A stretch of DNA of 64,000 nt from Lactiplantibacillus pingfangensis (lineage in GTDB: Bacteria; Bacillota; Bacilli; Lactobacillales; Lactobacillaceae). The stretch is taken from contig NZ_BJDG01000009.1 of NCBI RefSeq assembly GCF_005404945.1, forward strand, positions 47,934 to 111,933, written 5' to 3'. The notes beneath the pieces are model-generated. The model did no database searches. It was not told where the DNA came from and saw only the letters and a program-made list of their open reading frames with translations. Shown piece by piece: positions 50,482 through 60,308 of this stretch. Each line of letters starts with the position of its first letter. The first letter of the stretch is position 1. The translations under genes and the position numbers were made by a program.

Positions 50482-52440
50482 TTAGATTGCGGCGGCAACC
50501 CCAGTTTCGGCTGGTTCTGTTAAGGCAACGATTTGGTCGCCAGCCTGAACTTGTTGTGCTTTTAGTCGTTCAACGTTCGCGTAATCGGCAGTATTGGTGA
50601 TGACAAGCATCACTGTTGGATCATAGTTAGCGGCTTTTAAAGCTTTAATGTCGAAAGTCCCTAATAGGTCGCCTTTATGCACGGTGTCGCCCTTTTTAAC
50701 GTTAGTGGTGAAATGTTCACCATTTAAGTTGACGGTATCGAGCCCTAAATGAATCAAGACTTCAGCACCGTCATCAGTTTTAATTCCATAAGCGTGTTTA
50801 CTCTCATAGGTCACGGTAATGGTTCCGTTGGCGGGCGCTAAAACTTGATCGTCTGCGGGGATGAAAGCAGCACCTTTACCCATAATTTCGGCAGAGAAAA
50901 CTTGATCATGCACATCGCGGAGACTTTCAACAGCTCCACTAACTGGTGCCGTTAAAACTTCGTCGTTAACTAGGCTAACCGCTGGTGTTGTTGCGGTATT
51001 AGTGGTTTCGACTTTATCGCTGTCATCACCGAGTGTCCGCTTAGCATAAACGAAGGTTGGGATGAAAGCGATGATAAATGAAATGACAGCACTCAACATG
51101 AAGGCTGGAATTGATTTTGAGGCAATTGAGATAAACCCAATGACGGAAGCCGGTCCCATGGCAACGGCTAAAACGTGGAACCAGCCTAAGAAGACACAGG
51201 CAATCCCAGAAGCAATCGCGGCAAAGACGAATGGAAACTTCATCTTTAAGTTAACTCCGAAGATGGCAGGCTCGGTAATCCCAAGTAAGGCAGAAAGACC
51301 GGCGGATGACGTCAAGGCCTTTTGTTTTTGACTCTTAGTCGCAAAGAAAATAGCTAAAGTTGCGGCCCCTTGAGCGATATTGGCCATTGAAGCAACTGGG
51401 AAGATGAATGAGCCACCGGTTTTAGCAACGTTTGCCAGAAGTTGGGTTTCAATTGCTGGGAAAGTCTGATGTAGCCCAGTGATCACGATTGCTGAATAGA
51501 GAAGCCCGAAGATTCCCATGCCGACCCAACCAGTGGTGTTATAGAGACCAACTAAGCCGTTCGTTAAGGCATCACTAACCGCTCGTAAAACGGGACCAAC
51601 GATGGTGAAAGTTAAGAAACCAGTAATGACAATTGAAAACATTGGCGTAAACGTAAAGTCAAAAGCCCCTTTGATATGCTTGTGGAAAAACTTTTCCAAA
51701 GTGGCCAAAATGAAGGCAACGGCTAAGACTGGTAAAACTTGACCTTGATAGCCGGCTTGCGAAATGTGTAAGCCAAAGACATTCCAATAAGGCATTTTCC
51801 CAGCAGCCATAGTTGCAGCAACACTGTAACCGTTGACCAAGTCTGGTAAGACCATGATCATCCCCATGGCAGCTCCTAAGTAAGGATTTCCGCCGAAACG
51901 TTTTGTCGCGGAGAAGCCTAACAGAATTGGTAGGAACGTGAAGGGCGCACTGGCCATCGCATTGATCATTTCAGCGATTCCTTTTAGCCCAGGATAAACT
52001 TCAACGACTGATTTTGCCATGAAAAGATGTTCGGCAGTCAAAACGTTGTTTAAAGCCATTAATAGCCCACCAGCGACTAACGCTGGAATAATAGGAATAA
52101 AAATATCTGATAGCACTTTAAGAAAGTCCATTAATGGATTGCGTTTTTGGCCGGCACTAGCGACGGCTTTAATATCGTCGGGGGTTGCTTCTTTAAGACC
52201 AGTTGCGGCAATTAGGGCATCGTAGACGTGATCGACATCGCCAGGGCCGATGATAATTTGAAATTGGCCATTGGTTTCAAAGGTTCCCTTAACATCGGGA
52301 TCGTCGTCTAAAGCCTTTTGATCAATTTTGGATTCATCCTTGATAACTAAGCGTAACCGGGTCGCACAATGTGCCGCTGCTTGAATATTGTTTTTACCAA
52401 TTGCGGCTAGAACACGGTTCGCAACTTCTTGATGGTTCAT
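50482..52440 (-). CDS. scrA: PTS sucrose-family EIIBCA
   Basis: A 652-residue multidomain permease. EIIB (about 1-85) has the phosphorylated Cys25 in [15 protein letters not shown] (about 105-470) has about ten helices and [18 protein letters not shown], the sugar-binding loop of the sucrose/beta-glucoside family. EIIA (about 500-652) has the active His in [14 protein letters not shown]. It imports sucrose as sucrose-6-phosphate. Divergent from scrB with a shared operator region. GGAGT before ATG. Confidence 0.92.
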   Translation of the reverse strand: MNHQEVANRVLAAIGKNNIQAAAHCATRLRLVIKDESKIDQKALDDDPDVKGTFETNGQFQIIIGPGDVDHVYDALIAATGLKEATPDDIKAVASAGQKRNPLMDFLKVLSDIFIPIIPALVAGGLLMALNNVLTAEHLFMAKSVVEVYPGLKGIAEMINAMASAPFTFLPILLGFSATKRFGGNPYLGAAMGMIMVLPDLVNGYSVAATMAAGKMPYWNVFGLHISQAGYQGQVLPVLAVAFILATLEKFFHKHIKGAFDFTFTPMFSIVITGFLTFTIVGPVLRAVSDALTNGLVGLYNTTGWVGMGIFGLLYSAIVITGLHQTFPAIETQLLANVAKTGGSFIFPVASMANIAQGAATLAIFFATKSQKQKALTSSAGLSALLGITEPAIFGVNLKMKFPFVFAAIASGIACVFLGWFHVLAVAMGPASVIGFISIASKSIPAFMLSAVISFIIAFIPTFVYAKRTLGDDSDKVETTNTATTPAVSLVNDEVLTAPVSGAVESLRDVHDQVFSAEIMGKGAAFIPADDQVLAPANGTITVTYESKHAYGIKTDDGAEVLIHLGLDTVNLNGEHFTTNVKKGDTVHKGDLLGTFDIKALKAANYDPTVMLVITNTADYANVERLKAQQVQAGDQIVALTEPAETGVAAAI

Positions 52441-52486
52441 TTAAGACCACTCCTTTGAGGTTTTAATTATTTTTGCAATTCGATTT

Positions 52487-52503
52487 TTGCAAGCGCTTTA
52501 CAA
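52487..52503. promoter_or_regulatory. Operator/cre-like site downstream of the scrA promoter
   Basis: TTGCAAGCGCTTTACAA, a CG-centred palindrome placed after the scrA -10; likely ScrR or CcpA site. Confidence 0.6.
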
Positions 52504-52508
52504 ATCCA

Positions 52509-52545
52509 ATCATAACAAGTTTTAATTTTATGTCAAGCGTTTGCC
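52509..52545 (-). promoter_or_regulatory. scrA promoter with overlapping operator
   Basis: Minus strand TTGACA (52531-52536), 16-base spacer, TATGAT (52509-52514). GGCAAACGCTTGAC overlaps the -35. Confidence 0.7.
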
Positions 52546-52612
52546 ATAAATTGTTTTTGAGCTCAATAGTGCGGTTATGTAAGCAATTTGCGACAGGATT
52601 AACATAAAAATG

Positions 52613-52650
52613 ATAAACGTTTGACATAACGTTGAAAGCGGTTTTATAAT
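52613..52650 (+). promoter_or_regulatory. scrB promoter with overlapping operators
   Basis: TTGACA (52621-52626), 18-base spacer, TATAAT (52645-52650). AAACGTTTGACA overlaps the -35 and TTGAAAGCGGTTTT sits in the spacer. Confidence 0.7.
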
Positions 52651-52688
52651 AGAGCCAACTTAAATTGACCTCAGAGGAGTTTTAACTA

Positions 52689-54137
52689 ATGATTTGGAAT
52701 CGTGAAACGAGATATACCCCATACAACGCTTGGCCCAAGTCAACGCTACCCGCTTTAACGGCACAAGTGGCGACGTCTAAATGGCGCTTGCACAATCATA
52801 TTCAACCGGCTTCTGGTCTTTTGAATGACCCGAATGGGTTTGCTTATTTTAATCATCAATGGCAGTTATCCTATCAAGTTTTTCCATATGGTCCCGTTCA
52901 TGGATTAAAAGCTTGGCAGCACCTGACCTCAACGGATTTAATTCATTGGCATGACGAAGGCTTAGCCATTCAGCCCGACTCTAAATATGATTCACATGGT
53001 GCCTATACGGGAACTGCGATTCCGGTAGGTGACCGGCTATTTATTATGTATACCGGTAATGTGCGCGATGCTGACTGGAACCGGCATGCCTATCAAATTG
53101 GGGCCTGGATGGACACTGATAATCAGGTTAAAAAAATAACCCCGCCAATGATTATGGCTGCACCAGCGGGCTATACGACGTCGTTTCGTGATCCTGATCT
53201 ATTTGAACGCAATGGCGAGTATTATGCTTTGATTGGCGCACAAACAACCGCCAATCGCGGTGCGGCATTGCTTTATCACAGTTCAGATTTAAAACAGTGG
53301 GACTTGCAAGGCGAACTAGATTTGCCAGCCGAATTACGTGGTTATATGGTTGAATGTCCTAATTTAGTTGAGATCGACGGGCAGCCGGTCCTGATCTTCT
53401 GTCCACAAGGCTTACCACAGACAACCTTGGCATATGAGAATATTTATCCGAACGTTTCGTTAGTTGGGACCCAGTTTGATTTGGATCAAGTTAAATTTAC
53501 CGCAGCGGGAGCACCGACACAATTGGATGCGGGCTTTGATGTTTATGCGACCCAAGCCTTCAATGCACCGGATGGGCGGGCGTTAGCCGTCAGTTGGATA
53601 GGCCTGCCAGAAATTGGATACCCGACCGATTCAGAAAACTGGGCACATTGTTTGAGCTTAGTTAAGGAGCTAACTTTAAAAGATAATCATTTATATCAGA
53701 ATCCGGTTATTGAAACCAAGCGATTGCGTGAAAATGCGCAAGTCTTGCAAGCTGAGGTCACTAGTTTGACCGGTGCGTTTGAGACTGAGTTGACGTTAGC
53801 GGCGGATGAACAAGTCCGACTAAAGGTGGCGACTACTGATGCGGCGCACTATTTGTTAATTGACTTAGATTCTCAAACGGGCACAGTCACGATTGATCGT
53901 CGTCACACCGGACACCCATTTGCCGAAAAGTATGGTCAAACGCGCACGACCCAAGTTTTACGGCACACGGCGTTAAAACTCCGGCTAATCATAGATGTCT
54001 CGGTTTTTGAATGCTATATTAATAATGGATATACGACCATGACTGGCCGCTTCTTCTTGGATGATGCGCCAACGCAGCTACAATTAGCTGGAAATGTCGC
54101 GGCAGTGAGCGGAACTGTTTGGAATTGGCGTAAATAA
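52689..54137 (+). CDS. scrB: Sucrose-6-phosphate hydrolase (GH32)
   Basis: A 482-residue enzyme that splits sucrose-6-phosphate to glucose-6-phosphate and fructose. The nucleophile Asp47 lies in SGLLNDPNGF, the transition-state Asp in SFRDPDLFE and the acid/base Glu in YMVECPNLV; these are the three GH32 motifs. The C-terminal 130 residues are the beta-sandwich module (FECYINNGYTTMTGRFF). First gene of the plus-strand sucrose operon. Confidence 0.94.
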   Translation: MIWNRETRYTPYNAWPKSTLPALTAQVATSKWRLHNHIQPASGLLNDPNGFAYFNHQWQLSYQVFPYGPVHGLKAWQHLTSTDLIHWHDEGLAIQPDSKYDSHGAYTGTAIPVGDRLFIMYTGNVRDADWNRHAYQIGAWMDTDNQVKKITPPMIMAAPAGYTTSFRDPDLFERNGEYYALIGAQTTANRGAALLYHSSDLKQWDLQGELDLPAELRGYMVECPNLVEIDGQPVLIFCPQGLPQTTLAYENIYPNVSLVGTQFDLDQVKFTAAGAPTQLDAGFDVYATQAFNAPDGRALAVSWIGLPEIGYPTDSENWAHCLSLVKELTLKDNHLYQNPVIETKRLRENAQVLQAEVTSLTGAFETELTLAADEQVRLKVATTDAAHYLLIDLDSQTGTVTIDRRHTGHPFAEKYGQTRTTQVLRHTALKLRLIIDVSVFECYINNGYTTMTGRFFLDDAPTQLQLAGNVAAVSGTVWNWRK

Positions 54138-54158
54138 GGTGTTATTGGAGTCGTTTGA

Positions 54159-55139
54159 ATGAAACCAAAATTAAATGATGTGGCTCAACTCGCTGGCGTC
54201 TCAGTGACCACGGTCTCGCGAGTCATTAATGACCACGGTTATCTCAGTGAGAAGACGAAACAAAAAGTGTTCGCGGCGATGCGGGAACTACATTATCAAC
54301 CAAATAATATGGCACGATCCTTACAAGGAAAAAATACGCAATTAGTTGGCTTAATCTTTTCGGATATTAGTAATCCTTTTTTTGCAGAGCTAGTTTCACG
54401 AATTGAAAAGTTGCTATTTGCGAAAAATTATAAAGTGATTCTATGTAACAGCGCGGATGATCCCCAAAAGGAACGAGATTATTTGCAAATGTTGATGGCA
54501 AATCAGGTGGACGGGATTATTGCCGGTGCACATAACTTGGGGATTGAAGAGTACCAACAATACGGGTTACCGATTATTTCGTTTGACCGCTATTTGTCGG
54601 ATAATGTGCCGATCGTTAGCTCGGATAACTTCAATGGGGGCTGGCTCGCGGCCCAAACGTTACAACAAGCTGGCGCGGACAAAATTGCTATTTTTACGGG
54701 TAAGAGTCATGCTGGCTCGCCGACGAATGGCCGTCGTGAAGGTTATGAAGCGTATTTGAAGCAACAAGGATTAACGGCACATGTGCATGAATTACCCTTT
54801 GAATTGTCGCCAGCTTTGAAGACCATGGAAATCAGAACGATTTTAGAAAATCATGATTATAACGGGATTTTTTGTAGTGACGATTTGACCGCACTTTTAA
54901 CGGTCAATGTTGCCCAGCAATTAAAAATAAGCATTCCTGATGAGTTACGTCTTGTCGGCTATGATGGGACGGCGTTGATACGCAATTACCATCCGGCACT
55001 AACGACAATCGAGCAACCGTTGGCGGATATTAGTACCTTGTTAGTTTCACTGTTATTACAACGGATTGACGATGCCAACTGTAAGTTGGAAGAGAAGTAC
55101 ATTTTGCCGGTTAAATTGATCAAGGGCACGACGGCTTAA
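54159..55139 (+). CDS. scrR: LacI-family sucrose operon repressor
   Basis: A 326-residue regulator: KLNDVAQLAGVSVTTVSRVIND is the helix-turn-helix and NNMARSLQGK the hinge region. The core domain resembles ribose-binding type LacI proteins. It probably binds the CG-centred palindromes in the scrA-scrB interval and responds to sucrose-6-phosphate or fructose. It starts 21 bases after scrB, with weak GGAG upstream. Confidence 0.9.
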   Translation: MKPKLNDVAQLAGVSVTTVSRVINDHGYLSEKTKQKVFAAMRELHYQPNNMARSLQGKNTQLVGLIFSDISNPFFAELVSRIEKLLFAKNYKVILCNSADDPQKERDYLQMLMANQVDGIIAGAHNLGIEEYQQYGLPIISFDRYLSDNVPIVSSDNFNGGWLAAQTLQQAGADKIAIFTGKSHAGSPTNGRREGYEAYLKQQGLTAHVHELPFELSPALKTMEIRTILENHDYNGIFCSDDLTALLTVNVAQQLKISIPDELRLVGYDGTALIRNYHPALTTIEQPLADISTLLVSLLLQRIDDANCKLEEKYILPVKLIKGTTA

Positions 55140-55186
55140 ACGTATCGAGCGGATGCTTATTTGATGAAAATTGGAGGAATATGGAC

Positions 55187-56863
55187 GTGACAGAGACGAC
55201 AATCAAGTGGTGGCAAAAGGCCGTTGTCTACCAGGTTTATCCACGCAGCTTTCAAGACACGAACCATGATGGGATTGGTGATATTCAAGGTATCATTGAT
55301 CATCTGGATTATTTAAAACGACTGGGAATTGATGTGATCTGGTTGAATCCGATTTATCAGTCCCCCAATGATGATAATGGCTATGATATCAGTGATTATC
55401 AAAAAATCGCGAATGAATTCGGGACGATGAGTGATTTTGACCGGCTATTGGAAGCTGCCCATCAACGAGGACTGCGACTCATCATGGATCTAGTCGTCAA
55501 TCATACTTCGGATGAACATGCTTGGTTTAAAAAAAGCCGAGCCAGTCGGGATAACGCTTATCGTAATTTCTATTTTTGGCGTGCCGGTAACGGTGAAAAA
55601 GCGCCTAATAATTGGGATTCGGCTTTCGGTGGTTCAGCTTGGCAGTATGATGAGAAGACGCAAGAATATTATTTACACACGTTTTCAACAAAACAGCCAG
55701 ACTTAAATTGGGAAAATCCGCAGTTGCGGCAAAGTATTTATGACATGATGAATTGGTGGCTAACGAAGGGCATTGATGGTTTCCGGATGGATGTCATCAA
55801 TCAGATTTCAAAACGACCGGGCTTACCAGATGGGCCGGTGAAACCACATAGTGAATTTGGTGATTCCCAAGTGACAAATGGGCCCCGCGTACATGAATTT
55901 TTGCGTGAAATGCACCGAGAAGTTTTGTCTAAGTACGATGCGATGACCGTTGGGGAAACACATGGCGTGACGCCAGCGGATGGGCTGAAATATGCTGGTC
56001 AAAATCGACACGAACTTGACATGATATTTGAGTTTCAGCATTTGAGACTGGATAATAGCCAACATGGCTTTGGTAAATGGAGTACGCGCAAGACACCATT
56101 AGTCGGCTTAAAACAGGTGATTAATGAGTGGCAAACTGGCTTAAATGGCCAAGCTTGGAACAGCTTATTTTGGAATAATCATGATACACCGCGGGCAGTT
56201 TCGCGGTTTGGCAATGATTCGCCACAATATCGGGAACGCTCAGCTAAACTACTGGCAACTTGTTTGCACTTGTTACAAGGCACACCTTATATTTATCAAG
56301 GTGAAGAAATTGGGATGACCAATGCCCATTTTACACGGCTCACGGATTATCGTGATATTGAAACCTTGAATGCTTATCAAGAAGTGGTCACTCAAAAACA
56401 CCAACTGTCTGCACCCGAGATGATGGCACGGATTGAGGCAAATTCACGTGACAATTCACGAACACCGATGCAATGGGATGCCACTGAAAATGCTGGTTTT
56501 AGTGAGACAACCCCTTGGATTAGGGTGAACGAAAATTATCCAATGGTGAATGTCAAAGCTGCCTTAGCAGACCCTGACTCAGTGTGGTTTTATTATCAGA
56601 AATTGATTGACTTGCGCCATGATTATCCATTGATCACATTGGGTGATTTTAAGTTGTTATTACCAGATGATGAAGCAGTTTTCATGTATGAACGTCGCTG
56701 GCAGGAGCAAACTTGGATCGTCATCTGTAACTTTACCGACCAGACAATTGATCGTGAGCTGACGTCGGTCGTAACCGCGCAAGCGCGATTGATAATCAGT
56801 AACTATCAAGATGACGGTGGTAATCAGCTACGCCCCTATGAGGCTAAGGTCTACGCGCTGTAA
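55187..56863 (+). CDS. Oligo-1,6-glucosidase/alpha-glucosidase (GH13)
   Basis: About 558 residues. Catalytic residues in GIDGFRMDVIN, MTVGETHG and FWNNHDTPRAV; DTNHDGIGD and QPDLNWENP are present. Val after the nucleophile suggests alpha-1,6 preference. GTG 55187 is chosen with GGAGG nine bases upstream; ATG 55181 is only three bases from it. Third gene of the sucrose operon; a close relative of the genes at 35594 and 60309. It would let the cell use isomaltulose-like or isomaltose sugars along with sucrose. Confidence 0.9.
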   Translation: MTETTIKWWQKAVVYQVYPRSFQDTNHDGIGDIQGIIDHLDYLKRLGIDVIWLNPIYQSPNDDNGYDISDYQKIANEFGTMSDFDRLLEAAHQRGLRLIMDLVVNHTSDEHAWFKKSRASRDNAYRNFYFWRAGNGEKAPNNWDSAFGGSAWQYDEKTQEYYLHTFSTKQPDLNWENPQLRQSIYDMMNWWLTKGIDGFRMDVINQISKRPGLPDGPVKPHSEFGDSQVTNGPRVHEFLREMHREVLSKYDAMTVGETHGVTPADGLKYAGQNRHELDMIFEFQHLRLDNSQHGFGKWSTRKTPLVGLKQVINEWQTGLNGQAWNSLFWNNHDTPRAVSRFGNDSPQYRERSAKLLATCLHLLQGTPYIYQGEEIGMTNAHFTRLTDYRDIETLNAYQEVVTQKHQLSAPEMMARIEANSRDNSRTPMQWDATENAGFSETTPWIRVNENYPMVNVKAALADPDSVWFYYQKLIDLRHDYPLITLGDFKLLLPDDEAVFMYERRWQEQTWIVICNFTDQTIDRELTSVVTAQARLIISNYQDDGGNQLRPYEAKVYAL

Positions 56864-57025
56864 AAGGTTTTAATAGGCTTCTGGCTGGACTGATAACATC
56901 GTTGTGCTGTCCCACGTAGCACACGAATCTGACTAGTGGAATGGCTCACCACGAGACTAATTTAGGCGTATTCGTGGCTGATATAACAGTGCTTACAATT
57001 CGTTTTGCGTGTTTTTAAGCTTTTG

Positions 57026-57086
57026 AAAAAAAAAAAATCGTGCCCAGCCCAGTCATCTCAGACTGAACTAGGCACGATCTTTTATT
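57026..57086 (-). terminator. Terminator of the quinone reductase-like gene
   Basis: ATCGTGCCCAGCCCAGTC and GACTGAACTAGGCACGAT pair; on the minus strand the stem is followed by about eleven T. Confidence 0.85.
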
Positions 57087-57996
57087 TTTTAATCACGATC
57101 CGGCCGGTATGTGGCTGGTCCAATAATTCGTGACCTTGAATGAAACCGGCTAAATTAAAGGGTAATTGATAGCCAATGTTGGTCTGTAATTCGCCGATAC
57201 TTAACAATCTGAATAACATCTGTAGCGCGGCTTGGTCGGAAATGGCGTTTGTTGCGTGAATCGAACGGAAGCGAATTGATTTGCTAGTGACCGGTAGGTG
57301 GGTCGCGATAGAGACAATCGTCGCGTCAAACTTAGCCATTGCTAAATCCGCCTTGCCATCAACACCGTTTAACGCAACGTTAATCACCACATCACCGCTG
57401 TCGGCCAGGACGTGAGCAGGGTCTTGATGGTCATAGGCTACAAATTGGTCGACGCCTAATGCGGTCAAGGCGTCAGCGTGTTGCTGACTCGCAATCGCAA
57501 TAACCTTAGCGCCGAGCCGTTTTGACAACTGAACGACTAGCAACCCGACTCCACCATCGGCCCCTTTGACGATGACGGTCTGGTCTGGTTGAATATCAGC
57601 AAAATAACGCACTGTTTTATAGGCCGTAATTCCGGGTGTAATTAGGCTGACGGCCTGGGCTGGCGTCAAATTGTCCGGCACCGTGACGGTACTGTCAGCG
57701 TCCAAACAAACTTGTTCGGCATAGGCGTGTTCAGTATGAGCGGCGACCAATGTGCCGACTGAAATATCGGTGACTGCGGCGCCAACTTGGCTCACACGGC
57801 CCACCACATCATGTCCCGGAATAACCGGCAATGGCGTGGCTTCGTTGGCGCCTAAACGTTCAATCCGATCCTCATCATTCAAATTAACTGCCAATGTTGT
57901 AATAATAACTTGGTTGGCCGTTGGTTTTAAAGCCGGCTGGTCAAGTGTTTCAAAAACGGCAGGTCCCCCAAATTTTCGATAACCATATGCAAGCAT
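57082..57996 (-). CDS. NADPH:quinone reductase-like zinc-free alcohol dehydrogenase
   Basis: A 304-residue medium-chain dehydrogenase. The GroES-like part has VIPGHDVVGRVSQVGAAV; the Rossmann part has VIVKGADGGVGLLVVQLSKRLGAKVIAIA. No structural zinc cysteines are seen, so it belongs to the quinone oxidoreductase branch, which reduces quinones or enals with NADPH. Unlike the similar gene at 3247 this one is intact. ATGATG at 57999/57996 follows AAGAAGGGGG; the second ATG has better spacing. Monocistronic. Confidence 0.88.
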   Translation of the reverse strand: MLAYGYRKFGGPAVFETLDQPALKPTANQVIITTLAVNLNDEDRIERLGANEATPLPVIPGHDVVGRVSQVGAAVTDISVGTLVAAHTEHAYAEQVCLDADSTVTVPDNLTPAQAVSLITPGITAYKTVRYFADIQPDQTVIVKGADGGVGLLVVQLSKRLGAKVIAIASQQHADALTALGVDQFVAYDHQDPAHVLADSGDVVINVALNGVDGKADLAMAKFDATIVSIATHLPVTSKSIRFRSIHATNAISDQAALQMLFRLLSIGELQTNIGYQLPFNLAGFIQGHELLDQPHTGRIVIKK

Positions 57997-58126
57997 CATG
58001 TGCCCCCTTCTTGACAAAAAGTCCTTTTAATTAATTGTAGCGGGGGCGAGGGAATAAGCACAAGTCACGACCATCGGATTCGAGCTTATGTTTACTGACT
58101 AACTTAGCAAGCGTCTTTGCTTGATT

Positions 58127-59524
58127 TTAAGCTTTAAGCGTTTTTTGTCGTTTGAGCCCCCAACCAGTGAAGCCACTAATAATTGAGAAGACCGGGGACA
58201 GCAAGCTAAAGAAACAAAATGGTAAGTAGGCTAAGGTGGAGACGCCCAGGGTGTTCGCCGCAAAGGCCCCAGCGACACCCCAAGGAATCAAGTAGTTAAT
58301 CACCGTTCCGCCATCTTCCAACACCCGACTCAAGGCCAGATTAGCCAAGCCTTGGTCATTGAAGGTCTTCTTGAAAGCTTTTCCGGGTAAAATAACTGAC
58401 AAGTATTGTTCACCAACGAAAACATTCACGCCGATACCGGCCAAAATCGTAGCAGTAACGGTCATTCCGGCACCTTGAAGTCGTTTAGCGAGTGGCACCA
58501 TGGCAGTTTGGATTAAATTGAAGCGCATTAGCAGGCCACCCAATGAGAGCGTCAGCAAGATTAGCGAAACGGTTCCCATCATGGCACTGATCCCACCACG
58601 AGAGAGCAGTTGATCAACACCGGTATTACCAGTTTTCGAAACAAAGCCAGTTTCAATCATGGTCGCAATTTTGATTAAAGGTGTGTGTGGATTTTGGACA
58701 AAAATCATGACGATTGCTAGGGCGATATTCATTAAAAGTGTCGCAATCGCTGGAATTTTTCGAATGGCACAAACGAGCATTAAGATTAAAGGCAAGGCTG
58801 CCCACCAACTGATTGTGAAGTTTTGATTTAGAACAGCTAAGGTCGTGCTGATTTTGCCCAAATGGGTTTCAGTGGCGGCCCCGGCACCTAACACCGTGTA
58901 TAAAATTAGCGAAACGACGAAGGCCGGAATCGTTGACCACATTAAATTTCGAATATGATCAAACAAGTCACTTTCAGCGATCGCGGCGGCCAAGTTAGTT
59001 GAGTCCGACAGTGGCGAAGTTTTGTCGCCAAAAATCGCCCCGGAAATGATGGCGCCAGCGATTAGGGCCGGGTTGATGCCCATGGTTGTGCCAATGCCAA
59101 ATAGGGCAATTCCAATGGTTGAAATAATTGTGAAGGCACTCCCAATAGAAGTTCCGATAATGGCACAGACTAGGAAGACCGAAGGAACGAACCATTGGGC
59201 CGAAATGAGATGGAAGCCGAAGACCATCATGGATGGAATGATGCCGGCCGCAATCCAAACACTGATTAAGGCGCCGATCAGTAAGAAGATAAAGATGGGA
59301 ATGATCCCAGTTTTAATCCCATCGATGATGCCCCCATGGATGTCGTCCCAGGCGGCACCCCTGATACGCGCCCATAAAATAACTAAGGCAATGACTAGAA
59401 TGACAGGGGTCTGTGGTGAGAGACCAAACTTGATGACACCTAAACCCATGATGGCGAGCATAATGAGTAGCACGGTTAAGGCTTCGGGTAAATGAACCGG
59501 TCGCCAGTTTTCTATATTTTTCAT
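58127..59524 (-). CDS. NhaC-family carrier, probable tyrosine transporter
   Basis: A 465-residue membrane protein with about eleven helices. IFGDKTSPLSDSTNLAAAIAESDLFDH is the family signature of NhaC Na+/H+ antiporter-like carriers; GTSIGSAFTIISTIG and VFVGEQYLSVILPG also fit. The T-box in front has a TAC specifier, so expression depends on uncharged tRNA-Tyr. NhaC members with a Tyr T-box have been predicted to import tyrosine. The substrate is an inference. GAGGAG before ATG 59524. Confidence 0.88.
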   Translation of the reverse strand: MKNIENWRPVHLPEALTVLLIMLAIMGLGVIKFGLSPQTPVILVIALVILWARIRGAAWDDIHGGIIDGIKTGIIPIFIFLLIGALISVWIAAGIIPSMMVFGFHLISAQWFVPSVFLVCAIIGTSIGSAFTIISTIGIALFGIGTTMGINPALIAGAIISGAIFGDKTSPLSDSTNLAAAIAESDLFDHIRNLMWSTIPAFVVSLILYTVLGAGAATETHLGKISTTLAVLNQNFTISWWAALPLILMLVCAIRKIPAIATLLMNIALAIVMIFVQNPHTPLIKIATMIETGFVSKTGNTGVDQLLSRGGISAMMGTVSLILLTLSLGGLLMRFNLIQTAMVPLAKRLQGAGMTVTATILAGIGVNVFVGEQYLSVILPGKAFKKTFNDQGLANLALSRVLEDGGTVINYLIPWGVAGAFAANTLGVSTLAYLPFCFFSLLSPVFSIISGFTGWGLKRQKTLKA

Positions 59525-59552
59525 AATTTAAACACTCCTCTAATTTTTTGAC

Positions 59553-59806
59553 AAAAAAAGTCCCCGCTGCAATAAATTGCAACAGGGACGATTGGTTAGA
59601 CCGTGGTACCACCCAGCTTGAAAAGACGAACACTTTTCCACTCACTAGCTGATAACGGCGCTAATTACAATCCGCCGGGCGCACCCGGACAACGGCTAAC
59701 TGTATTTCGTGATGTCACACCTGATCGGTTCGCAGCAACCACCGACTTCCTGACGCACAGTGTTCATCCTACTTGAAAGTAGCCTAAATGTTCCTTATGA
59801 AGTTAA
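59553..59806 (-). promoter_or_regulatory. T-box riboswitch, tyrosine (TAC) specifier
   Basis: Minus-strand leader with AGTA near the 5' end, Stem I distal part GGAAGTCGGTGG...CTGCGAACCGAT, specifier bulge GAA-A-TAC-A (TAC at 59702-59704), T-box GGGTGGTACCACG (59602-59614) and a terminator whose arms are GTCCC/GGGAC with TTTTTTT after it (59553-59589). Confidence 0.88.
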
Positions 59807-59811
59807 CTGCG

Positions 59812-59840
59812 ATAATAGCATGAACTTTTGAGGGCGTCAA
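59812..59840 (-). promoter_or_regulatory. Promoter of the Tyr T-box/NhaC gene
   Basis: Minus strand TTGACG (59835-59840), 17-base spacer and TATTAT (59812-59817), preceded by TGC. Confidence 0.8.
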
Positions 59841-59865
59841 GGATTGGTGTTAATTTCTGCCTACC

Positions 59866-60002
59866 GGGGGCTTCGTTTGGGGCTGGAACGCTGTGAACCA
59901 TTTTTGAGCCAAAGGGCGGTCTCAAAAGCTGGTTTTTGACTAAGCGCGGACAAATCGCCGTGCTAAGTCAAATGCCACGGCTGAGCCCCAAACAAAGCCC
60001 CC
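59866..60002. repeat. 137-bp element with 19-bp inverted ends and two inner hairpins
   Basis: GGGGGCTTCGTTTGGGGCT (59866-59884) and AGCCCCAAACAAAGCCCCC (59984-60002) pair at 18 of 19 positions. Inside, TTTTGAG/CTCAAAA (59902-59908, 59921-59927) and TTGACTAAGCGCGG/CCGTGCTAAGTCAA (59936-59949, 59958-59971) make two more hairpins. It lies between divergent promoters, outside both transcripts, so it is a separate RNA or a small repeat (MITE-like) element. No target duplication is seen. Confidence 0.55.
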
Positions 60003-60015
60003 TCACGGCTAGAAA

Positions 60016-60055
60016 TGGGCATCATTTTGAATGATCGGTCATAACTAGATGCCCA
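60016..60055. repeat. Inverted repeat next to the 137-bp element
   Basis: TGGGCATC (60016-60023) and GATGCCCA (60048-60055). The DNA from here to 60269 has no gene that I can support. Confidence 0.4.
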
Positions 60056-60269
60056 CTCAATCAGAGATGGAGGGCGCTTATTTGTTCACCAATCTTCCTA
60101 CCAGCAGGTTGAATTTAGCGAAAAAATAAGTCTCACGACTAATAGTTTTATCGTCAGGACGGGCTTGGTCCAATCAGATTTTTTAACCAATCTTGAATTT
60201 GAAATATATTTCAAATTTAGAAATTGTTTTATCAATAATCATTAAGCTGCAATGTTAAAATGGAGCTGT

Positions 60270-60283
60270 TGGAAACGTTAACA
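60270..60283. promoter_or_regulatory. cre-like site before the last GH13 gene
   Basis: TGGAAACGTTAACA matches cre at all but one position, 26 bases before the start codon. Confidence 0.55.
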
Positions 60284-60308
60284 TTAATAACTTCAGAGGA
60301 GTGATTTT

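Noticed and set aside
59022..59495. 157-codon plus-strand ORF opposite the NhaC-family gene
   Set aside because: Shadow of a real gene; composition rich in M, P and K, no ribosome binding site and no family resemblance.
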